Assembly: GCA_900542765.1 (NCBI GenBank)
Contig: UQOX01000012.1
Span: 1 to 64,000, forward strand
Reading direction: 5' to 3'
From: an uncultured Porphyromonadaceae bacterium
Lineage (GTDB): Bacteria; Bacteroidota; Bacteroidia; Bacteroidales; UBA11471
DNA: 64,000 bases
Part shown: positions 25,547-35,465 of the stretch, one piece after another
Position numbering within the stretch: position 1 is the stretch's first letter
How the letters are laid out: the number at the start of each line of letters is the position of its first letter
Position numbers and translations under genes: made by a program
The notes under the pieces: model-generated
The model's database searches: none
Seen by the model: the letters and a program-made list of their open reading frames with translations, nothing else
Told to the model about the DNA's origin: nothing

Positions 25547-25876
25547 ATGACCGCATTAGACACCCGCCATCTGGCACTATTGTGTGCCGGGCAGTTCATT
25601 GCCCACTTCGACTACGACGACCTGGTCGACAACCGCTACCGCAGCGAGTACGAAACCTCGGTCGACAGCATTCCGCTGCGGCTGCATTGCCGGGCGCAAT
25701 TCGACAAGAAAGGCGAAGGGATTACCGATTTCGACTTCGACGTCGAAAGTTGCGACCGCCGCACCCCGATACGCATCATCGGCTCGATGCGCGATGCCCG
25801 CGTCAAGGCCCGGCAATGGATCAACGCCTACCTCGAAAATTACCGCACCTACTCTCCTCGCGAAGTCGAGGCATAA
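25547..25876 (+). CDS. Hypothetical protein, unrecognised
   Basis: This encodes 109 residues from the ATG at 25547 (MTALDTRHLALLCAGQFI). A clear AAAGGAG Shine-Dalgarno sequence stands 7 bases upstream, unusual for this order. The protein is soluble and highly charged, with no signal peptide or transmembrane segment. It looks alpha/beta: FIAHFDYDDLVDNRY, a basic strand with IPLRLHCRAQF, an acidic strand ITDFDFDVESCD, and a C-terminal helix VKARQWINAYLENY. I do not recognise a family. It is divergent from the S24 repressor, across a shared regulatory region. Confidence 0.65.
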   Translation: MTALDTRHLALLCAGQFIAHFDYDDLVDNRYRSEYETSVDSIPLRLHCRAQFDKKGEGITDFDFDVESCDRRTPIRIIGSMRDARVKARQWINAYLENYRTYSPREVEA

Positions 25877-25913
25877 AAAAGAGAGTTGCCCGACGGGGTG
25901 TCGGGCAACTCTC
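25875..25913 (-). terminator. gapA terminator
   Basis: A perfect 14-bp stem (25881-25894 with 25900-25913, loop of 5) is followed on the minus strand by TTTTTT. It overlaps the end of the convergent orphan gene and may halt both. Confidence 0.88.
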
Positions 25914-25941
25914 GCGCTATCATTTACAAGGAGTGTAAATC

Positions 25942-27000
<1,059 letters not shown>

Positions 27001-27031
27001 TCAGAAAAATGATGCCTCATTTTTTCCGACG

Positions 27032-27039
27032 CAAAGGTA
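27032..27039 (-). promoter_or_regulatory. gapA -7 element
   Basis: TACCTTTG on the minus strand matches the Bacteroidetes consensus exactly. The implied leader is about 75 bases. Confidence 0.5.
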
Positions 27040-27263
27040 GCTATTTTATCTTTACCCGCGCATCTTTTTTGATAAAAAAACATCTTTTCCCGCCCCTATC
27101 CTCTTGAAAATTTTCATTTTATGGGCTATTTTGACAGGTAAACCTTACAAAATGGATTTTTCCTCCCGGACGCATCTCCGGATACCGGCCGTCCCGGCTC
27201 CCGCTCCACAAGCGGCCGACATTTCCCGATTGCCGTTTTTTATCGAATTTTAATTAGGGAAAA

Positions 27264-27294
27264 TTTTCCATAAAAGAAAATCTCCATACCTTTG
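27264..27294 (+). promoter_or_regulatory. mdh promoter
   Basis: TTTT (27264-27267), 19 bases, then TACCTTTG (27287-27294). The -33 element differs from TTTG in the last base. The leader to the mdh start is about 55 bases. Confidence 0.55.
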
Positions 27295-27355
27295 TCCTAC
27301 AAACTGAGTCTTGCTTACAGTAAAAAAGATTGTATAACCCTTTAATTTTCAAATT

Positions 27356-28285
27356 ATGGCAAAAATCACAGTCGTAGGCGCCGGTAATGTGGGTGCCACC
27401 TGTGCCAATGTTTTGGCATTCAATGAAGTGGCCGATGAAGTTGTTCTGCTCGACATCAAAGAAGGCGTCGCCGAAGGCAAAGCCCTCGACATGATGCAGA
27501 CGGCAACCCTCCTCGGGTTCGACACCAAAATCAGCGGCGTAACCAACGATTATACCAAGACGGCCGGTTCGGACGTTGTTGTCATCACCTCGGGTATTCC
27601 CCGCAAACCGGGCATGACGCGCGAAGAGCTCATCGGCGTAAACGCCGGTATCGTCAAAGCCGTGACGGACAGCATTCTCGCTCACTCGCCCAATGCCATC
27701 ATCGTGTGCGTCAGCAACCCCATGGACACGATGACCTATCTGATACAGAAAACCTCGGGGCTGCCCAAAAACCGTGTCATCGGCATGGGAGGCGCCCTCG
27801 ACAGCTCCCGCTTCAAATGCTACCTGAGCAAAGCCCTCAACGCCAACGCCAACGAAATCGAAGGCATCGTCATCGGCGGCCATGGCGACACCACCATGAT
27901 ACCCTTGGTGCGCTTCGCCTCCTACAAAGGCATGCCCGTCGCCCAACTGCTCGAAAAAGAGACGCTCGACAAAGTCGTAGCCGACACCATGGTGGGCGGC
28001 GCCACCCTCACCAAACTGCTCGGCACCTCGGCCTGGTATGCCCCCGGCGCTGCCGCCGCCTATGTGGCCGAAGCCGTGATACGCGACCAGAAGAAAGTGG
28101 TTCCGTGCAGCGTCTACCTCGAAGGCGAATACGGAGAGAACGACATCTGCATCGGCGTGCCCGTCGTGCTGGGCCGCACCGGTTGGGAAAAAGTCGTCGA
28201 CTTCCAACTCAACGACGAAGAGAAAGCCCTCTTCAAAGCCAGCGCGGAGGCCGTGCGCAAAACCAACAGCGCCCTCAACCTCTAA
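27356..28285 (+). CDS. mdh: Malate dehydrogenase
   Basis: This 309-residue enzyme interconverts malate and oxaloacetate with NAD. It is the lactate-dehydrogenase-like bacterial MDH type. Seen in order: VVGAGNVGAT (6-15), substrate arginines in SGIPRKPGMTR (R83 and R89), NPMD (121-124), and the catalytic histidine H176 in IGGHGDTTM. The MDH-specific arginine in the mobile loop argues against lactate dehydrogenase. In this order it feeds the reductive branch to fumarate and succinate. It is monocistronic with a terminator at 28305. Confidence 0.96.
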   Translation: MAKITVVGAGNVGATCANVLAFNEVADEVVLLDIKEGVAEGKALDMMQTATLLGFDTKISGVTNDYTKTAGSDVVVITSGIPRKPGMTREELIGVNAGIVKAVTDSILAHSPNAIIVCVSNPMDTMTYLIQKTSGLPKNRVIGMGGALDSSRFKCYLSKALNANANEIEGIVIGGHGDTTMIPLVRFASYKGMPVAQLLEKETLDKVVADTMVGGATLTKLLGTSAWYAPGAAAAYVAEAVIRDQKKVVPCSVYLEGEYGENDICIGVPVVLGRTGWEKVVDFQLNDEEKALFKASAEAVRKTNSALNL

Positions 28286-28304
28286 TACAGACCCCGCCCT
28301 CTAT

Positions 28305-28336
28305 AACGGCTGCCCCCAACGGTGCAGCCGTTTTTT
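28305..28336 (+). terminator. mdh terminator
   Basis: AACGGCTGC (28305-28313) pairs with GCAGCCGTT (28324-28332), followed by a T-run to 28336. Confidence 0.85.
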
Positions 28337-28401
28337 ATTGCCCCGTCCAAAAATTTATCGAAAAATAGGCGGCAAATGAGAAGAGATGCAAAATAATTTC
28401 C

Positions 28402-28409
28402 TATTTTTG
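28402..28409 (+). promoter_or_regulatory. -7 element of the epimerase-like gene
   Basis: TATTTTTG matches TAnnTTTG, 28 bases before the ATG at 28438. No clear -33 element was found. Confidence 0.4.
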
Positions 28410-28437
28410 AGAACGAATCATTTAAACACAGAATACC

Positions 28438-29439
28438 ATGATTGAGAAAATCAATTTCAACGGCGTCCCGGCCGTGCAATTCACCGCCGGAGGATACGAA
28501 GCCATCATGGTGCCCTCGGTCGGTGCCAATGTCGTAAAACTCAAACATCTTGCCACCGGCATCGAAATACTGCGCACCCCCAAAGCCGATGAGATGGACA
28601 ACTTCAAGGAACGTCCCCAAATCTACGGCTTGCCCCTGCTCTTCCCGCCCAACCGCATCGCCGACGGCACCTATACCTTCGAAGGCCGCAAATACCAATA
28701 CCCCATCACCATTCCGGCCCAGAACAACTACCACCACGGCATCATCAAAGGCGAGCCGTTCGATGTGTCGCGCACCGTCGACGGCGACGGGTTTGCTGAG
28801 GTCGAAGCCGTCTATTACAGCAACGCCTTCAACAACGCCATCTTCCGTGACTTCCCCCACGAATTCTGCTGTCGCATGATATTCCGCCTCGACGCCGACG
28901 GTCTGCACCAGACCACCGTCTTCGAGAACCTCAGCGACAAAGACATGCCCGTGGGCATGGGATTCCACACCCCCATACGCGTACCCTTCACCGCCGACGG
29001 CAAAGCCAGTGACTACCGCCTGCGCCTCTCCGTGGGCAAACGCATGGAGATGAACGAGCGCACGCTCCCCACCGAAAAACTGCTCGACTTCACCCCCGCC
29101 GAAGCCCCCCTGCGCACCGAAGGTATCGCCCCCTGCGGCGAAGCCATGGAGTGGGCCTTGGTAAACGAGACGCTCACCGTTGACGGCCACCCCTACAACG
29201 GTGCCATCATGACCGACACCGCCAGCGGCTGGTCGGCCTGCTACGAAGTCGATGAGAACTTCAAATACTGGACGTTCTGGAACAACGGAGGCAACGTGCC
29301 CTACGCCTGCCCCGAACCGCAAAGCTGGGCCACAAACGCTCCCAACCTCTCCGACCCCGAAGCCTACGGATTCCGTTACATCGCTCCCGGCGGCGAGTTC
29401 CGTGCGTCGACCCACCTCTTCGTCAGCAACAAGATGTAA
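28438..29439 (+). CDS. Aldose 1-epimerase-family protein
   Basis: This 333-residue protein has the galactose-mutarotase-like beta-sandwich: GGYEAIMVPSVGANVVKLKH at the N-terminus, NRIADGTYTFEGRKYQ, then HHGIIKGEPF with paired histidines (about residues 99-100). GMGFHTPIRVPF supplies another conserved histidine. There is no signal peptide, so it is cytoplasmic. Members epimerise sugars at C1, or bind sugar phosphates; substrate is not predictable. It is monocistronic with a bidirectional terminator. Confidence 0.85.
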   Translation: MIEKINFNGVPAVQFTAGGYEAIMVPSVGANVVKLKHLATGIEILRTPKADEMDNFKERPQIYGLPLLFPPNRIADGTYTFEGRKYQYPITIPAQNNYHHGIIKGEPFDVSRTVDGDGFAEVEAVYYSNAFNNAIFRDFPHEFCCRMIFRLDADGLHQTTVFENLSDKDMPVGMGFHTPIRVPFTADGKASDYRLRLSVGKRMEMNERTLPTEKLLDFTPAEAPLRTEGIAPCGEAMEWALVNETLTVDGHPYNGAIMTDTASGWSACYEVDENFKYWTFWNNGGNVPYACPEPQSWATNAPNLSDPEAYGFRYIAPGGEFRASTHLFVSNKM

Positions 29440-29460
29440 TCCTGTCGATTCATAAACAAG

Positions 29461-29497
29461 AAAAACGGCCTTTGCCACAATGGCAAAGGCCGTTTTT
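29461..29497. terminator. Bidirectional terminator between convergent genes
   Basis: A perfect 16-bp stem, AAAAACGGCCTTTGCC (29461-29476) with its complement at 29482-29497 around a 5-base loop. It has A/T-runs on both ends and serves the epimerase gene and the SDR gene. Confidence 0.9.
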
Positions 29498-29501
29498 CTT
29501 T

Positions 29502-30251
29502 CTATTCGTTCTTTATGACGCTCACGGGCATGCGCTCCCACAAGCCGGCTGGGATAAGGCGCCAGAAGAAGACCAATATCGCAAAACGCCAGTCGATAAT
29601 CACGCGACGGCGACGGTGCTCGATGGCACGGAACACCTTACGGGCCACAGGCAGCAAGGGCATGAGCATCGGGTAGTGATGCTCCTTGTTGAGCAGGTCG
29701 GTGGCCACGAAACCGGGACGTATGTCGGTAAAGGTAATTTTCAACTTCCGCATGTGCGCCAACTGGGACAAGGCATCGAGATAGGTGTTCTGCAACCGCT
29801 TCGAGGCCGAATAGGCCGTGGCCGAACCAAGCCCTTTCGTGCCTGCAATGGAAGAGACAACGGCAATCTGCCCACCGCCCCGCTGGGCAAAATAGTTGTA
29901 TGCGGCCGTCACCATGCGGGTAAAGCCCATGACATTGGTTTCCATCGTGCGCAACTCCACGGCCGGGTCGAGTGTGGGATTCTGCGCGCCGATACCCGAG
30001 ACATGGCAATAAATATCCATGCCGCCCATATTCTCGACCAACTGCAACATATCCGCAGCCGACGACTCCCGAGTGACATCGATACAACCTGCCACCACCT
30101 GCGAGGGCGCCGACTGGCGAAGTTTTTCGAGCGGCTCGGCTCGCCGGCCGGCAATACCTACCCGCCACCCTTTGGCAATACACAACTTGGCAAGCTCCAA
30201 GCCTATACCCGAAGTTGCCCCCATGATGAGAATGCGTTTCACGGTATCCAT
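29502..30251 (-). CDS. Short-chain dehydrogenase/reductase
   Basis: This 249-residue classical SDR has cofactor loop GATSGIG (11-17), catalytic serine in VVSSIAG (133-134), and Y147/K151 in TAYSASK. Arg-rich GRRAEPLEK after strand two suggests NADP preference. The C-terminal part has a hydrophobic stretch (FAILVFFWRLIPAGLW), so it may associate with the membrane, like some lipid-acting SDRs. The substrate is unknown. It is monocistronic and the start at 30251 (MDTVKRILIMG) fits the family. Confidence 0.87.
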   Translation of the reverse strand: MDTVKRILIMGATSGIGLELAKLCIAKGWRVGIAGRRAEPLEKLRQSAPSQVVAGCIDVTRESSAADMLQLVENMGGMDIYCHVSGIGAQNPTLDPAVELRTMETNVMGFTRMVTAAYNYFAQRGGGQIAVVSSIAGTKGLGSATAYSASKRLQNTYLDALSQLAHMRKLKITFTDIRPGFVATDLLNKEHHYPMLMPLLPVARKVFRAIEHRRRRVIIDWRFAILVFFWRLIPAGLWERMPVSVIKNE

Positions 30252-30342
30252 GATAAACAGTTTTAAGGTTCCTCGTTTTGCAAATTTATTCTTTTTTCTT
30301 TAATAGGCAACCATTGGGGCTTTTATTCTCAACTCCGGAGTA

Positions 30343-30380
30343 TAAAAGAGAGAGGCTCGACTTTGCGTCGAACCTCTCTC
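30343..30380 (-). terminator. serS terminator
   Basis: GAGAGAGGcTCGAC (30348-30361) pairs with GTCGAaCCTCTCTC (30367-30380), one mismatch, followed on the minus strand by TTTTA. It ends the dcw-serS gene run. Confidence 0.8.
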
Positions 30381-30403
30381 TTCCTTGTGGCAGGGAAACC
30401 CCA

Positions 30404-31675
30404 TCAGTCGATGATGTCGAATCCTGTATAGGGAACCAGCACTTTGGGTATGCGAATGCCCTCGGGAGTCTGGTTGTTTTCGAGCAAAGCGGCCACGATA
30501 CGCGGCAGAGCCAGCGCGCTGCCGTTGAGGGTATGTGCCAAACGTATTTTTTTGTCGGCACCACGGAAACGGCATTTGAGGCGATTGGCCTGATAGCTCT
30601 CGAAGTTGGAGACGGAGCTCACTTCGAGCCAACGTTTCTGGGCGGCCGAGAATACCTCGAAGTCGAAGGTGATGGCCGATGTGAAACTCATGTCACCGCC
30701 GCAAAGACGGAGGATATGCCACGGCAATTCGAGACGTTCCACCAGCGTCTGCACATAATCGATCATCTCTTTGAGGGACTCATAGGAGTGGTCGGGGTGC
30801 TGTATTTGCACGATTTCGACCTTGTCGAACTGGTGCAGGCGGTTGAGCCCCCGCACATCTTTGCCATAAGAGCCGGCCTCCCGACGGAAGCATGCCGAAT
30901 AAGCGGTGTTGCGAATAGGAAGTTGCGACTCGTCGAGTATCACGTCGCGATAGAGGTTGGTGACGGGGACTTCGGCGGTAGGTATGAGATAGAGGTCGTC
31001 TTCGTTGCAATGGTACATCTGGCCCTCCTTGTCGGGGAGTTGTCCGGTGCCATAACCCGAAGCGGCATTGACCACATAGGGGGGTTGCACTTCGAGATAA
31101 CCGGCTTCGCGGGCGCTGTCGAGGAAGAAGCTGATGAGGGCTCGTTGCAGGCGGGCACCTTTACCTTTATAAACGGGGAATCCGGCTCCGGTGATTTTCA
31201 CGCCCAGTTCAAAGTCGATGAGGTCGTATTTGCGGGCCAATTCCCAGTGGGGCAGAGCATCGGCAGGCAGATTGGGCATGACTCCGCCCGAACGCTCCAC
31301 GATGTTGTCTTCGGCCGTGCGTCCCTCGGGCACCATATCACAGGGCGTATTGGGGACAGAGAGGAGTATGTCGGTAATATTCGCTTCGGCCGATGTCATG
31401 GCCTCTTCGAGTTTCTTGTTCGACTCCTTCATTTCGGCCACTTTGGCTTTCACGGCTTCGGCTTCGGCGGTGTTTCCCTCTTTCATGAGTTTACCGACTT
31501 GCGCCGAAAGGGTTTTCAATTCGGAGAGGCTCTTGTCCAACTCCATTTGTGAGGAGCGACGCACTTTATCCAGTTCCAAAACTTTGGCAATGGCCTCACG
31601 GGCGTCGAAATGTTTTTTTGCCAGCTTCCGAATGATTTCTTCGGGATTCTCTTTGATTGCGGCAAGTGTAAGCAT
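30404..31675 (-). CDS. serS: Seryl-tRNA synthetase
   Basis: This 423-residue class II synthetase charges tRNA-Ser. The N-terminal coiled coil (about 30-105) binds the tRNA long variable arm. The catalytic core has motif 2 CFRREAGSYGKDVRGLNRLHQF and motif 3 near GSALALPRIVAALLENNQ. Length is typical (about 425). It is the last gene of the dcw cluster run, 41 bases after yqeY, and is followed by a terminator. Confidence 0.97.
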   Translation of the reverse strand: MLTLAAIKENPEEIIRKLAKKHFDAREAIAKVLELDKVRRSSQMELDKSLSELKTLSAQVGKLMKEGNTAEAEAVKAKVAEMKESNKKLEEAMTSAEANITDILLSVPNTPCDMVPEGRTAEDNIVERSGGVMPNLPADALPHWELARKYDLIDFELGVKITGAGFPVYKGKGARLQRALISFFLDSAREAGYLEVQPPYVVNAASGYGTGQLPDKEGQMYHCNEDDLYLIPTAEVPVTNLYRDVILDESQLPIRNTAYSACFRREAGSYGKDVRGLNRLHQFDKVEIVQIQHPDHSYESLKEMIDYVQTLVERLELPWHILRLCGGDMSFTSAITFDFEVFSAAQKRWLEVSSVSNFESYQANRLKCRFRGADKKIRLAHTLNGSALALPRIVAALLENNQTPEGIRIPKVLVPYTGFDIID

Positions 31676-31716
31676 AATCTATCTTTTTAGTAAAAACAAC
31701 ATTTTTCTTTTGTGCA

Positions 31717-32166
31717 TCAGGCCAACAAAACCTTTACCTTCTCCGAGATGGCTTTTCCGTCGGCTTTCCCGGCCAGTTTCTTCGAGGCGACACCCATCAC
31801 CTTTCCCATCTCCTTGGCCGATGTGGCACCCACCTCGGCGATGATTTCTTTGAGAGCGGCTTCGAGCTCGGCATCGGTCATGGGCTGAGGCAGGTATGAC
31901 TCGATAACGGCGGCTTCGGCCAACTCGGGACCGGCCAGGTCGGGACGGTTTTGCTCGGCATAGATTTGGGCACTTTCACGGCGTTGCTTGGCCATCTTGG
32001 CGAGGATTTTCAGAGCCACGTCGTCGTGCAACTCGCCATCGGCGCCTTTGGCGGTCTTGGCTTCGATAAATTCTTTCTTGATGCCGCGCAGGGCTTCGAG
32101 GCGTTGTTTGTCACGAGCCAGCATGGCGGTCTTGATATCATTACTGATTTGGTCAAATAAACTCAT
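31717..32166 (-). CDS. GatB/YqeY-domain protein
   Basis: This 149-residue protein is a stand-alone YqeY domain, homologous to the tRNA-binding tail of GatB. It starts MSLFDQISNDIKTAMLARDKQRLEALR and contains the conserved YLPQPMTDAELEAALKEII and GKVMGVASKKLAGKADGK segments. Its job is unclear; a link to tRNA amidation or tRNA quality is inferred from the family. It is 20 bases after ftsZ and before serS. Confidence 0.92.
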   Translation of the reverse strand: MSLFDQISNDIKTAMLARDKQRLEALRGIKKEFIEAKTAKGADGELHDDVALKILAKMAKQRRESAQIYAEQNRPDLAGPELAEAAVIESYLPQPMTDAELEAALKEIIAEVGATSAKEMGKVMGVASKKLAGKADGKAISEKVKVLLA

Positions 32167-32186
32167 ATCTTTTCGTTTTTTTGTTC

Positions 32187-33386
32187 TTATTCGATTTTGT
32201 CAAAGAGTATCACCCCATTGCCATTGTAATTGCCCTCGCGGGCGGGGGGCTCTTCCCGCGACACTTGCAGCAACTGCTTGGCAAAATTGCCCGGCCGGTC
32301 ATAGGTGGGGGTGCGGTCGAGTTTTTCGAGCACGGCATTGTCGTCCATTTGGGACAGGGAGAGAATGACATACTCTTTTTCTCCGGGATAGGCGCCCTCG
32401 ATGTCCATCACGCCGTCGCCGAAGTCCGAAGCCAATATCGTCACCTTCACCTTGGCTTCGAGCGAATCGTCGATGGTGATGCCCGAGATGGTCTTCACGC
32501 CGTCGAAGCGGGCCATAAACTCGTTGAGTTCCTTGAACTCCTCCATGACGACCTGGTCGTCGGACGATGAACTGAGGTAGAGGTTGATGAGTATGCGTTT
32601 GGCCCGATAGAGGTTGTCGGCCGCCAACAGGGGCGAGTGCAGGGCATCTTCGATGGCCTTGGTGATACGGTGTTCGCCCTCGCCGAACCCGCTGCTCATC
32701 ACCGCCACGCCTCCGTCTTCGAGGGTACGGCGCACGTCGGCAAAGTCGAGGTTGATATACCCTTTTACGGTAATCAGCTCGGCAATACTCTTGGCGGCTA
32801 TGGTGAGGGTCTCGTCGGCTTTCTTGAAACCGTTGAGCCAGGTAAGGTCGGGATATACCTTGCGCAGGTTTTCGTTGTTGATGACCAGCAGGGCATCGAC
32901 ATTTTTACGCAGGTTCTCGACCCCGGCAAGCGCCTGCCTTATCTTAAACTCCGCTTCCCAGGCAAAGGGGATAGAGACAATGCCTACGGTGAGAATGCCC
33001 AGACTACGGGCCACGCCGGCAATGACGGGCGAAGCCCCCGTCCCGGTACCGCCGCCCATACCGGCGGTGATAAACACCATGTCGGTATCGTCGCTGAGCA
33101 ACTCCTTGATTTGCTCCACGCTCTGCTCGGCCAGTTCCTGGGCTACCTTGGGGTCGCCTCCGGCACCACGGCCGGGACCGAGAAGGAGGGTGCGGGGTAT
33201 CTTGGTGCCGCGCATGGCCTGCTTATCGGTATTGCAAAGAACAAAAGAGACATCTTTGATGCCTGTTCTGAACATGTTCTCGACGGCGTTCCCACCGCCA
33301 CCGCCGACCCCTATCACCTTGATGATGGCCGGCAATTCCGAACGTTCAGCCACTTCGAACTGCGGTTTATCATTATATTCGTCCAT
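32187..33386 (-). CDS. ftsZ: Cell-division tubulin FtsZ
   Basis: This 399-residue GTPase polymerises into the division ring at midcell. GTP-binding motifs are VGGGGGNAVENMF (26-38) and the tubulin signature AGMGGGTGTGASP (about 107-119). The synergy loop and T7 region follow with NLDFADVRRTL. After the core comes a short tail with LDRTPTYDRPGN, resembling the conserved partner-binding peptide LDxPAYxR, and the end VILFDKIE. It lies 19 bases after ftsA, the usual dcw order. Confidence 0.97.
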   Translation of the reverse strand: MDEYNDKPQFEVAERSELPAIIKVIGVGGGGGNAVENMFRTGIKDVSFVLCNTDKQAMRGTKIPRTLLLGPGRGAGGDPKVAQELAEQSVEQIKELLSDDTDMVFITAGMGGGTGTGASPVIAGVARSLGILTVGIVSIPFAWEAEFKIRQALAGVENLRKNVDALLVINNENLRKVYPDLTWLNGFKKADETLTIAAKSIAELITVKGYINLDFADVRRTLEDGGVAVMSSGFGEGEHRITKAIEDALHSPLLAADNLYRAKRILINLYLSSSSDDQVVMEEFKELNEFMARFDGVKTISGITIDDSLEAKVKVTILASDFGDGVMDIEGAYPGEKEYVILSLSQMDDNAVLEKLDRTPTYDRPGNFAKQLLQVSREEPPAREGNYNGNGVILFDKIE

Positions 33387-33405
33387 GGGTACAGATAGTT
33401 ATCGG

Positions 33406-34719
33406 TTAATTTTCCTTGTCCATTTCTTCGCTGACCTTGTCCCAAAACTTCTTCCACAAGGGAGCTTTTGTCTCAGTAGATTCATCGGGACGATTTTGCG
33501 GCTCCTTCACCGGTTCCTCTTCGGGGAAAAGCGGTTTGGGCTCGACGACAGGGGCCGCAGGCTCGGCCTTCTTTTCGACCACGGGCGGCTCGGCACACAC
33601 TTCGCGGCCCATCTGCAACAAGCCGATGACCTGCACCGAAGCGATGCCGTTGATGCCTTGCGGCAAAGTTATGTTGAACAACGTGCCATTATAGACGCCG
33701 AGCGACGTTTCCTTGGCCAGGAGTTGTTTTTGGCCTTTCATCAGGGAAGCGCCTCCGATGAGCGTTATGCCGGCCGACAAAGGACATTTTTTCGACAGAT
33801 TGGCGATTTGAGCCTTGACGTTGGCGACAATCTCACCCATGCGGGAAGTAATCACCTCCTCGATTTCCTCGGCCGAGAAGTCGAAATAGTAATCTTTCAT
33901 ATCCCAATCGACCGGTTGCGAAGCGTCGCTTTGCGGCTGGTATGCTTTCTTGATGGTCTCGGCTTCGGACTCCTTCACATGCAGGGAGGTGATGTCGCGG
34001 GTAATATTGTTCCCGCCGAGAGGTATCGTCAACATCGCGACCAAAGAGCCCTCCTTATAAAGGGCCAGCGTGGTCGTCTCGGCGCCAAAATCGACGAGGG
34101 CGCAACCTTGGCGGCGTTCTTCGTCGGAGAGCACGGCCGAAGCCGACGCATGAATCGTGCAGATGTAACCGGCTATCGGCATCTGGGCTTGTTCAAAAGC
34201 CTTTTCGATATTGCGCTTGTGAATTTCGTTCCCCACTATCAAACGGTAAGAGGCGCGTATCTCCGAGCCGTATTCACCGCAGGGTTTTTCGGTCGAACGG
34301 CCATCGACCTTGAAATCGCCGGGTATGACATCGAAGACAACCAGTCCGTTTTCGAGGACACGGTTCCGGGCCTCCATTTCGAGCTCGCCCAACAAGGCGG
34401 CGTCGATGGGAGTCTCCATCGAAATCGTCCGCACCACGGGATAATCGAGCGAACGTATCGACTGCCCGCTCACTCCGACATAGGCTTTGGATATTTTGCT
34501 CGGGGAGAGACGGGTTTCGAGACGATGGAACAGCAGGGAAAGCTTGAAAGCAACGTCAGAGACGTTGATGATGCGCCCCCGCTTGATGGCATCTTTGCTC
34601 TCGGCCGTTTCCACGGCATCGACCACGAAACGGCCCGACTCATCTCGGTGGCCAGCCGCCGCCGAAATGTGCGAGGAGCCCAAATCGACCGCCACGATAT
34701 ATTTCTTCGTATCTTCCAT
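33406..34719 (-). CDS. ftsA: Cell-division actin FtsA
   Basis: This 437-residue actin-fold ATPase tethers FtsZ to the membrane. The ATG at 34719 gives MEDTKKYIVAVDLGSSHISAAAG, with the phosphate-1 motif at about 10-22; a start 33 bases upstream is unlikely. Other blocks include DIGAETTTLALY-like VDFGAETTTLALY (phosphate 2) and GITLIGGASLMKG (adenosine). A long Pro/Glu-rich linker leads to a C-terminal amphipathic stretch (APLWKKFWDKVSEEMD) that fits a membrane-targeting helix. Confidence 0.95.
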   Translation of the reverse strand: MEDTKKYIVAVDLGSSHISAAAGHRDESGRFVVDAVETAESKDAIKRGRIINVSDVAFKLSLLFHRLETRLSPSKISKAYVGVSGQSIRSLDYPVVRTISMETPIDAALLGELEMEARNRVLENGLVVFDVIPGDFKVDGRSTEKPCGEYGSEIRASYRLIVGNEIHKRNIEKAFEQAQMPIAGYICTIHASASAVLSDEERRQGCALVDFGAETTTLALYKEGSLVAMLTIPLGGNNITRDITSLHVKESEAETIKKAYQPQSDASQPVDWDMKDYYFDFSAEEIEEVITSRMGEIVANVKAQIANLSKKCPLSAGITLIGGASLMKGQKQLLAKETSLGVYNGTLFNITLPQGINGIASVQVIGLLQMGREVCAEPPVVEKKAEPAAPVVEPKPLFPEEEPVKEPQNRPDESTETKAPLWKKFWDKVSEEMDKEN

Positions 34720-34733
34720 ATCTGAGTTTTTTA

Positions 34734-35465
34734 TTATTTGCGTCGCGTGCACACCACCTGGTTTTTATATTTAAGGTTGATGATGCTGTACTTGTTCCAC
34801 CCGCACTTCGAGAAGGCTTGTTCGTAGAGGCATCTGAGATTGTCGAGTTTCTCTTCGTAAGCCGTGAGCTTACCCATCAATATGCGATGGTCGCCCACCC
34901 GGGGGGTGAGTTCCACGTTTTGGTGAGCGTCGACATAGATCTGCTCGACCTGCGCCCGCCAGAAATCATTTTTTTGCAGGAAACGGGCAAAGGGATAAAG
35001 TGTCTCCCGGGCATAGGCCGACGAGATGTGTCCGGTGGCAACCGGGACGGCAACCGCCTCGGGAAGATTGGCAGGCATCAACTTGCCGTGTTCGTCGAGA
35101 AAATAGGCGGCACTGTCGCCCAACACACGCAAGATGGGAACCCGCTGCGAAATATCGACCCGCAACAGTCCCGAAGGCGTCTTGTAACAACGCACCTCCT
35201 CGATGAGCCGGTTCTGGTAAAGTTGCTCTTCGAGGTCTTCGGTATTGATGTCTTGGAGCAAGGTATTCTCATCGGCCTTGATGTACTTGGAGAGATGAGC
35301 CGCCACCTCGGCCGCCGTCACATATTGAGCCCGCGCACTGTCGACCACCGTCACGCTGAACCCCTTGTAAAGGCGATGGCGGGCGGCAGCATTTCCCCAT
35401 GCCAGCGATACCAGCAGGTAGAGGGAAAACAAGGCGGCCAATATGTAGGTAAAAAAGCGTTTCAT
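34734..35465 (-). CDS. ftsQ: Cell-division protein FtsQ/DivIB
   Basis: This 243-residue membrane protein belongs to the FtsQLB complex. A short cytoplasmic N-terminus leads to one transmembrane helix (YILAALFSLYLLVSLAW), then a periplasmic POTRA-like region (about 37-110). The beta domain ends in NLKYKNQVVCTRRK. The start overlaps the murC stop by 4 bases (ATGA). Sequence divergence from proteobacterial FtsQ is high, so the call leans on topology and cluster position. Confidence 0.9.
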   Translation of the reverse strand: MKRFFTYILAALFSLYLLVSLAWGNAAARHRLYKGFSVTVVDSARAQYVTAAEVAAHLSKYIKADENTLLQDINTEDLEEQLYQNRLIEEVRCYKTPSGLLRVDISQRVPILRVLGDSAAYFLDEHGKLMPANLPEAVAVPVATGHISSAYARETLYPFARFLQKNDFWRAQVEQIYVDAHQNVELTPRVGDHRILMGKLTAYEEKLDNLRCLYEQAFSKCGWNKYSIINLKYKNQVVCTRRK

